Positions 58,476 to 64,000 of a stretch of 64,000 bases of DNA are shown piece by piece; position 1 is the stretch's first letter; every line of letters starts with the position of its first letter. The stretch covers positions 2,604,001 through 2,668,000 of the forward strand of contig NZ_CP011310.1 of the NCBI RefSeq assembly GCF_001077815.2. The letters are read 5' to 3'. The notes under the pieces were generated by a model that did not search any database, was not told the origin of the DNA, and saw nothing but the letters and a program-made list of their open reading frames with translations. Position numbers and translations under genes: made by a program. This DNA comes from Aurantiacibacter atlanticus. Lineage in GTDB: Bacteria; Pseudomonadota; Alphaproteobacteria; Sphingomonadales; Sphingomonadaceae.

Positions 58476-59612
58476 ATGGCGAATTCCGGCGATTCCGAAA
58501 CTGGCGATGATGGCCTGCCCGACGCCGATGTGGGCCTGCGCAAGATCATCCATGTCGATATGGATGCCTTTTTCGCCAGCGTCGAACAGCGCGACAATCC
58601 CGAATTACGCGGCAAGCCGGTGGCGGTGGGCGGATCGTCAGGGCGCGGCGTGGTGGCAGCCGCCAGTTACGAAGCGCGCAAGTTCGGCGTCAAAAGCGCC
58701 ATGCCCAGCGTCACCGCGAGGCGATTGTGCCCCGATCTGATCTTCTGCAAGAGCCATTTTGACCGCTATCGCGAAGTCTCCGAACATATCCGCGCGATTT
58801 TCCATTTCCACACGCCGCATGTGGAACCGCTCAGCTTGGATGAAGCCTATCTCGATGTGACGCAGGACATACATGGCATCGGCTCTGCTACCGCCATCGC
58901 GCAGGCGATCCGCCGGCAAATTCGCGAGGAAACGCAGCTTACGGCCAGCGCGGGCGTGTCTTACAACAAGTTCCTTGCCAAGCTGGCGAGTGATCAGAAC
59001 AAGCCCGATGGCCTGTTTGTCGTCCGTCCCGGCGAAGGCGCGACCTTTGTGCACTCGCTTCCGATACGCAGGTTCCACGGCGTCGGTCCCAAGGGAGCGG
59101 AAAAAATGGGTCGTCTCGGCATCGAAACGGGCGCGGACCTTGCATCGAAGGACGCGGACTGGCTGCGTGCGCATTTCGGCAGTTTCGGAGAATATCTGTT
59201 TCGTGCAGCGCGCGGTATCGATCTGCGTCCCGTGCGCGCCAACCGGATCCGTAAATCCATTGGCGGAGAACGCACCTTTAGTGAGGATATTTCCAGCGGC
59301 AGCGCACTTCGCGAGACGCTCGACCGGATGGTCGAGATCGTTTGGGAGCGGATCCTAGCGAAGGAGGCGAAGGGAAAGACAGTTACCCTCAAGCTGAAAT
59401 TCAACGATTTCCAGTTGATAACCCGCGCCCGATCATCCGACCGCGCCATTGCCGACAAGGCGCAGTTTGCTGGCATAGCGCATGAAATTCTCGCCGCGGA
59501 ACTGCCGCTTCCCATGCCGATAAGGCTGATGGGCCTGACGCTGAGCAATCTGGAGCGCGAAGGTGCTGGCGATGACAGCGGACGGGAGGATGCTCAGCTT
59601 TCGCTGTTGTGA
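58476..59612 (+). CDS. dinB: DNA polymerase IV (DinB, Y-family)
   Basis: 378 residues. Active site motifs IHVDMDAFFASVEQRDNPELRG (Asp28) and EPLSLDEAYLDVT, GVSYNKFLAKLASDQNKPDG and the helix-hairpin-helix with IRRFHGVGPKGAEKMGRLG. Little-finger domain follows. No clear C-terminal beta-clamp motif ending in QxxLF is visible; the end reads REDAQLSLL, a possible clamp-binding QLSLL. Translesion synthesis. The last 19 bases overlap the Nudix gene end on the other strand. Confidence 0.96.
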   Translation: MANSGDSETGDDGLPDADVGLRKIIHVDMDAFFASVEQRDNPELRGKPVAVGGSSGRGVVAAASYEARKFGVKSAMPSVTARRLCPDLIFCKSHFDRYREVSEHIRAIFHFHTPHVEPLSLDEAYLDVTQDIHGIGSATAIAQAIRRQIREETQLTASAGVSYNKFLAKLASDQNKPDGLFVVRPGEGATFVHSLPIRRFHGVGPKGAEKMGRLGIETGADLASKDADWLRAHFGSFGEYLFRAARGIDLRPVRANRIRKSIGGERTFSEDISSGSALRETLDRMVEIVWERILAKEAKGKTVTLKLKFNDFQLITRARSSDRAIADKAQFAGIAHEILAAELPLPMPIRLMGLTLSNLEREGAGDDSGREDAQLSLL

Positions 59613-60073
59613 AAGCCCAACTCTTCCAGTCTCAGGGCGGTGAGCCTTGTCAGATGCGCAGCGCCTAGTTCCGCCTTTGAAAACCAGCGCAAATCGGCAA
59701 TCTCACGCAGGTCGGCACGCGGCGTGCCGATCGGGCGGGCAGTATAGACATGGGCGGTATGCGGACTGCGCGACAGTTCTTCCTTCACCACCAGCCTGCA
59801 CGATAAATCCTCCATTTCGCAGCCCAATTCCTCACGGATTTCGCGGCGCGCGGCATTTGCCGGGTCTTCCCCTTTTCGCATTCCACCTCCCGGAATGGCC
59901 CAGCCTTGCGGACCATAGGTGTGCCGCACCAGCAGACAGCGATCCTCTGCATCAGTCAGCAGGACCGCCACGCCGGCAAGATCGAGCTTCGTGAGATGGC
60001 GCAGGCGCCTCCGTAATGCGTAAACGAGCCGCAATGTTGCGCGGTGCAGCGGCGCGGGGATCAGGTAAAACAT
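59594..60073 (-). CDS. Nudix hydrolase
   Basis: 159 residues. Nudix box GGGMRKGEDPANAARREIREELG (62-84) fits G-x5-E-x7-REUxEExGU. N-terminal hydrophobic basic stretch MFYLIPAPLHRATLRLVYALRRRLRHLTKL may contact the membrane. It overlaps the start region of the 6-phosphogluconolactonase gene's end by 13 bases, so the two are cotranscribed. Substrate unknown (nucleotide sugars or damaged nucleotides are typical). Confidence 0.9.
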   Translation of the reverse strand: MFYLIPAPLHRATLRLVYALRRRLRHLTKLDLAGVAVLLTDAEDRCLLVRHTYGPQGWAIPGGGMRKGEDPANAARREIREELGCEMEDLSCRLVVKEELSRSPHTAHVYTARPIGTPRADLREIADLRWFSKAELGAAHLTRLTALRLEELGFHNSES

Positions 60074-60681
60074 GTCACCTTCTGAGCTGCCGCCCCTAAC
60101 AGGCGCGCCACTGGCAGATCATTCCTGCCGCGTGCTGCCTCATCAAACACGGCGCGCTTGGCATCACCACGGATGACAAACATCAGGTGATCGCTGCCAA
60201 GCAGCGCGGGTATTGTCAGCGTGATCCGGTCAAACGGCGCTTCGGGCGGCAGTGGATCAGGTGTGAGGCGGCGCAATGGGGCCGGATCATCCACCTTCGG
60301 ATCTGTATTGGGGAAGAGCGAGGCAATATGTCCGTCGCCCCCCATACCCAGCCAGACCAGCGCAAAACGGGGCACCTGTTCCATCACCGAAAGCGATACA
60401 ATCGTTGCACCGACAGGTTCAAGCAGAGCACGAATCTTGCCGGTATTGCTGGCGGCGTGATCTTCGGGAACGATGCGATCATCCCCCGGCCACACGGTTA
60501 TGCGGCTCCAGTCCAGATGGGCACCCTTCAGCGCCTCTAATATCGGAAACGGCGTGGAACCGCCCGGTACGCTGATGGCAACAGGGTGATCATTCTTGGC
60601 AAGACAATCAGACAAATAGCCAGCCAGAAACCGGGCAATATCGGCGTTACTTGCGCCTTCGATAATGTCGATATCCGTCAT
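60061..60681 (-). CDS. pgl: 6-phosphogluconolactonase
   Basis: 206 residues from MTDIDIIEGASNADIA; an in-frame start at 60702 exists. Signature ISVPGGSTPFPILEAL, TVWPGDDRIVPEDHAASNTGKIRALL, and LGMGGDGHIASLFPNT. Hydrolyses 6-phosphogluconolactone, in the Entner-Doudoroff/oxidative pentose phosphate routes, a likely partner of the KDG kinase pathway. Overlaps the Nudix gene by 13 bases. Confidence 0.95.
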   Translation of the reverse strand: MTDIDIIEGASNADIARFLAGYLSDCLAKNDHPVAISVPGGSTPFPILEALKGAHLDWSRITVWPGDDRIVPEDHAASNTGKIRALLEPVGATIVSLSVMEQVPRFALVWLGMGGDGHIASLFPNTDPKVDDPAPLRRLTPDPLPPEAPFDRITLTIPALLGSDHLMFVIRGDAKRAVFDEAARGRNDLPVARLLGAAAQKVTCFT

Positions 60682-60766
60682 GGTAGTTCGCGCTAGACGC
60701 AAAACCGCCGCAAGGCGATACCCGAAGGTGCCCGGCGGCGGCTTGTGCGAGCCAATATGAAGATGC

Positions 60767-61228
60767 TTACTTCAGTGTGGACGAAAGGAACCAGACGCGT
60801 TCTTCGGCCATGTCTGTCCAATCATCAAGCAATCCGTCGGTAGCATTGTCACCAGCTTCTTCGGCGAGCTTTTTGAGCTCTTTCAGACGCTTCACCAGCT
60901 TCTGATTATCATCGCGCAGTTCTTCCACCATCTTTTCGGGTGCAAGAGTCGCATCGTCCTGATCCTTGATCTGCGTGTTCTTCGCAACAGAGCCAATGGA
61001 CGTCAGCGTCATCGCATCATTCTTGCGCACACGTTCGCCGATGGCATCAATCTGATCGCGAATTTCAATGGCATGCTCGTCAAACAGCAGATGAAGATCG
61101 CGGAAACGCGGGCCGCTGACGTGCCAGTGAAAGTTCTTTGTCTTGAAATACAGCGCCAAATGGTCTGCCAGAAGTCCGTTAAGCCCTTCGACCAGTGCGG
61201 TTTTCGAATTGTCGCCGGATTGTGCCAT
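60767..61228 (-). CDS. dps: Dps-type DNA-binding ferritin
   Basis: 153 residues, four-helix bundle with the ferroxidase ligands in FHWHVSGPRFRDLHLLFDEHAIEIRDQIDAIGERV (His36, Asp50, Glu/Asp beyond). It stores iron with hydrogen peroxide and protects DNA in starvation. No basic extended N-terminal tail, so DNA binding may be weak. Own promoter upstream. Confidence 0.96.
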   Translation of the reverse strand: MAQSGDNSKTALVEGLNGLLADHLALYFKTKNFHWHVSGPRFRDLHLLFDEHAIEIRDQIDAIGERVRKNDAMTLTSIGSVAKNTQIKDQDDATLAPEKMVEELRDDNQKLVKRLKELKKLAEEAGDNATDGLLDDWTDMAEERVWFLSSTLK

Positions 61229-61320
61229 CGTAAAAATTCCTTTCGATTGTTTTATACCGAACGGGCAAGACAGATGAGGTTTCCCGAAACTTACTAGGTC
61301 ACATCAATCGTATCTGACGA

Positions 61321-61839
61321 TCATGAAAATGCATCTGGTGAGAGAAGAGCGATTGCAAATGCGCCCAGCAGAAGGGCGATGCCCGTAGCCCAGCGCATAG
61401 TGGGGAGCGGAAGCTTTTCCCAGTCACGCCCAGCCAGCAAGGCGGCGCCCAAAACCCCTGCAACCGCCAACGCGCCACCAGCCGCCACGAACAATGGCGC
61501 AGCTGTTGCCACGCCGAGTGACAGGATCAGAAGGCCACTGGCATCGGCCAGCACACCGGCAAATAACACAATGGCAATTGCACCCAGGGATCTGGTCGGC
61601 TCACGCGGAGCAACAGGCGCTCTCAGCACGATGACCTCCAGCGCCGCCAGCACCATTGCAGCCGCCACGAACCAGCTTTTCTGCCGCCCCGTCAGCAATG
61701 GCGCGAATTCACCCGCCAGCCATGACGCCAGCGCGCAGGCGGCGATGGCCACGGCCGCGATGATCACAAATAAGGGTGCAGGCGGCGCGCCTTTTGCCGC
61801 AATGCGCGAAATTCGCACCGCTTCACGCCCTGCCAGCAT
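61321..61839 (-). CDS. Membrane protein of unknown function, start uncertain
   Basis: 172 residues from ATG 61839 with about five membrane helices. In the same frame upstream (61840-61893) lies TIAGFIIAFLAVAFA, a good first helix, but no usual start codon precedes it there; an unusual start or a missing base may hide the true N-terminus. No recognised family. It follows ligD 75 bases downstream on the same strand. Confidence 0.65.
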   Translation of the reverse strand: MLAGREAVRISRIAAKGAPPAPLFVIIAAVAIAACALASWLAGEFAPLLTGRQKSWFVAAAMVLAALEVIVLRAPVAPREPTRSLGAIAIVLFAGVLADASGLLILSLGVATAAPLFVAAGGALAVAGVLGAALLAGRDWEKLPLPTMRWATGIALLLGAFAIALLSPDAFS

Positions 61840-61913
61840 GGCGAACGCAACAGCCAGAAATGCGATGATAAAGCCTGCTATCGTTCTACTCCGGCAGGGT
61901 TCACAGAACAGGC

Positions 61914-64000
61914 CTAGAGGCCCGGCAACGCCTGATTGGCAAAGCCCCAGCCCGACAGCGTTTTCGACGATGCACGGGAGGTCAGCTTCTGCGCATCGTC
62001 GATAGTATAGATATTAGCCGCGTCGATAGTCTTTAATTCGTTCCACGTGACAGGGGCCGCAACCGGGGCGCCGCTGCGTGCCCGCGCAGAATAGGGCAAG
62101 ACTGCAGTGCTGCCGCGCTGATTTCTTAGCCAATCGATAAAGATTTTGCCCTTGCGCTTGGCCTTGCTCATCGTGGCGGTAAAGCGGTCAGGCTCGGCAA
62201 GGCTCAGCGCCTCTGAAAAGCGGCGGGCGAAATCCTTGTGCGTGTCCCAATCATGCCCTGGCGTCAGTGGCACCACGACATGGACCCCCTTCCCGCCTGA
62301 CAGCATGGCAAAGCTCACAAGACCCAGATCAGACAGGCGATCGCGCAAGTCGGTTGCGGCTGATTTCACCGCTGCGAAATCAAGGTCCTCATCGGGGTCA
62401 AGGTCGAACACCATCTTGTCTGGCGCTTCGACATCGCTGCTTCGGCTACCCCAGCCATGGAATTCTATCGAACCCATCTGCACGCAGGCGAGTATGCCGG
62501 GTGTGTCCTCGATATAGAGATAGTCTTCCGTGCCGCCGTCCTTTTCCCTGATTGGAATCTGGTGGACATGCGGACCAAAGCTACCGCTGTCGTGTTTCTG
62601 AAAAAAGCATTTGCGTGCGCGCCCCTGCGGACACCGCACCAGGCTGACTGGGCGGCTGGCAAGGAAGGGCAGCATAATCGGGCCGATCTTCTCGTAATAA
62701 TCGGCAAGTTCACCCTTGGTCTGGCCGCTATCGGGGAAGATGACCCGCTCGCGGCTGGAAATCTTGATGCCTGTATCAGGCGCAGGAGCCTTCGCGGGTT
62801 CTTCGGGTTTGACGGCGCTGGCCTTCTTGTCATCGCGCAGGCCGAGAAAGCTGCCGTGTCTCACATTGCCGTCGGCAGTGAATTCGCTGAAGGCAATTTC
62901 GGCAACCAGTTTTGGCGTCAGCCACGTCACCTTGCGGCTGGATGTTGTGTCCACCTCGGCAGGGGCGGTCTTGCGTTCGAGACGCTTCATCTTTGCGGCC
63001 AGCATTTCAAGATCCTCGCCTGAGAACCCCGTTCCCACATTGCCCTTGTAAACAAGCGCATCGCCTTCATGCTGGGCGAGAAGGAGCGAAGCAAAGGGGC
63101 GGCCTCTTGCCGAAGACGCCTTCCATCCAATGATCACGAATTCCTGCCGCCGCGTGCATTTGACCTTGACCCATGCCTTGCTCCGTCGGGAACGGTAGGG
63201 GGCATCTATCTTCTTGGAGATGATGCCTTCCTGCCCTGCAACACACATTGCCCGGTAAAGTTTCTCTCCGGCGCCAATGATGTGATCCGCCACGTGAATT
63301 GGCGGCTCTGCCCCGCTCAAAAGCGCTTCGAGCCTTTCCTTGCGTTCAATATTAGACAGGGCGGAAAGATCTTCTCCTGCCAGTTCCACCAGATCAAAAG
63401 CGTGGAAGGCCAGCTTGTCGCCCTCGCCCTGCGCGCCGTGGCCGCGCTTCAGTGTTTTTTGCAAGGTAGAAAAATCGGGATTGCCATCAGCGTCATGCGC
63501 CACGATCTCGCCATCGATAAGGCAGGCCGGCAATTCCAGCGCAGAGAGATGGCGGGTGAGCGGGAGGAATTTGTCAGTCCAATCCTTGCCGTTGCGGGTA
63601 TATATGCGCACTTCATTGCCAGCCACGGCCACCATCGCGCGGTAACCGTCAAACTTGATCTCGTGCATCCAGCCATTGCCAGCGGGCACATCATCCACCA
63701 GTGTGGCAAGCTGGGGTTTACGAAATTTGGGCAGCGTTTTCGGGCTGGCCTTTCGCCTCTTCACCTTGCCGCGATTGTGGTCTGCCGCCTTTTCCATCTG
63801 CTGCAGAAAGGCATCGTCCTTCTTGTTCTGAAGACTGAAACTGCCTTCCTTGTCGGCGCCAATTTCCGCCATGGAACGGCCTGTCAGCACACTGGTCAAT
63901 GCGCGCTGAACCAGCGCATCTCCAGTGCCTGCGTGCTCATCGTTCAACTTCCGCAAAAGCCAGTTTTCGCGCTTTTCGCCGGGCTTCTGTTTCAGGCGGA
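61914..64000 (-). CDS. ligD: DNA ligase D (ATP-dependent, NHEJ), cut by the window edge
   Basis: The frame is open to base 64000, so the start and the N-terminal phosphoesterase domain lie outside; the visible part begins with the end of that domain (RENWLLRKLNDEHAG). Then the ligase domain with the catalytic Lys in MHEIKFDGYRAM, ligase motif SKKIDAPYRSRRSKAWVKVK, followed by the C-terminal primase/polymerase domain with VFDLDPDEDLDFAAVK and SGGKGVHVVVPL. Joins double-strand breaks with Ku, which is not in the window. Confidence 0.95.
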   Translation of the reverse strand, partial: RLKQKPGEKRENWLLRKLNDEHAGTGDALVQRALTSVLTGRSMAEIGADKEGSFSLQNKKDDAFLQQMEKAADHNRGKVKRRKASPKTLPKFRKPQLATLVDDVPAGNGWMHEIKFDGYRAMVAVAGNEVRIYTRNGKDWTDKFLPLTRHLSALELPACLIDGEIVAHDADGNPDFSTLQKTLKRGHGAQGEGDKLAFHAFDLVELAGEDLSALSNIERKERLEALLSGAEPPIHVADHIIGAGEKLYRAMCVAGQEGIISKKIDAPYRSRRSKAWVKVKCTRRQEFVIIGWKASSARGRPFASLLLAQHEGDALVYKGNVGTGFSGEDLEMLAAKMKRLERKTAPAEVDTTSSRKVTWLTPKLVAEIAFSEFTADGNVRHGSFLGLRDDKKASAVKPEEPAKAPAPDTGIKISSRERVIFPDSGQTKGELADYYEKIGPIMLPFLASRPVSLVRCPQGRARKCFFQKHDSGSFGPHVHQIPIREKDGGTEDYLYIEDTPGILACVQMGSIEFHGWGSRSSDVEAPDKMVFDLDPDEDLDFAAVKSAATDLRDRLSDLGLVSFAMLSGGKGVHVVVPLTPGHDWDTHKDFARRFSEALSLAEPDRFTATMSKAKRKGKIFIDWLRNQRGSTAVLPYSARARSGAPVAAPVTWNELKTIDAANIYTIDDAQKLTSRASSKTLSGWGFANQALPGL

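Overview
The window reads as chromosomal DNA of an alphaproteobacterium, most probably order Sphingomonadales, family Erythrobacteraceae. The grounds are the gene content (crtY/crtI/crtB carotenoid genes, a SpoT-type Rsh, SspB, a TonB-like TolA with a Pro/Thr-rich linker, a tiny PEP-CTERM gene inside the his cluster, a separate PdeM and a LigD), high G+C codon use, and many start/stop overlaps of the ATGA type. No species can be named from this alone. There is no rRNA, CRISPR array, insertion sequence or prophage; one tRNA-Ser(GGA) is present. Both edges cut genes: a hotdog-fold dehydratase on the left and ligD on the right.

Layout. 1-6.6 kb: dehydratase end, tRNA-Ser, zinc metallopeptidase, secreted cyclophilin, rsh, M1 aminopeptidase lipoprotein. 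6.7-16 kb: a frameshifted secreted protein, hemF, pdeM, infC (read here as using an ATA start), KDG kinase, a glyoxalase-fold protein, an SLC13 permease, a structured leader before a PLP-dependent sulfur amino acid enzyme, and a lipoprotein. 16-21.7 kb: META-domain and J-domain proteins, then ybgC-tolQRAB-pal. 21.8-25.7 kb: hisB-hisH-hisA-hisF, a 57-residue PEP-CTERM protein, hisE and a HIT hydrolase. 25.7-37.7 kb: sspB, gmk, dapD, small stress-type proteins (HVA1/TUDOR, DUF3008, SWIB, cold shock), dipeptidase, S41 protease and several conserved unknowns.

37.7-45 kb is the most accessory part. An HTH protein is followed by a low-G+C two-gene cassette, a DGQHR-domain (DndB-like) protein and a protein with HEPN-like features carrying an R-x4-H motif; this is my best candidate for an undescribed defence or DNA-modification system. 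Just upstream of it lies a gene fragment matching the last ~58 residues of ThiC, about 1.2 kb from the intact thiC operon. That operon starts with a TPP riboswitch and contains two unknown membrane proteins flanking thiC. An SRAP-like protein that lacks the catalytic Cys and His follows.

45-64 kb: an S9 peptidase, an OmpV-type outer membrane protein, a frameshifted DUF2585 gene, a carotenoid operon crtY-crtI-(LOG-family gene)-crtB, a biotin-dependent carboxylase, glpD with an efflux MFS, dinB, a Nudix hydrolase with 6-phosphogluconolactonase, dps, and ligD. LigD at one end and PdeM at the other are DNA-repair genes named for ligase association, here about 53 kb apart.

Two genes (near 7459 and 48937) need exactly one extra base to restore a full-length protein. 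Either both are pseudogenes or the sequence contains small indel errors.
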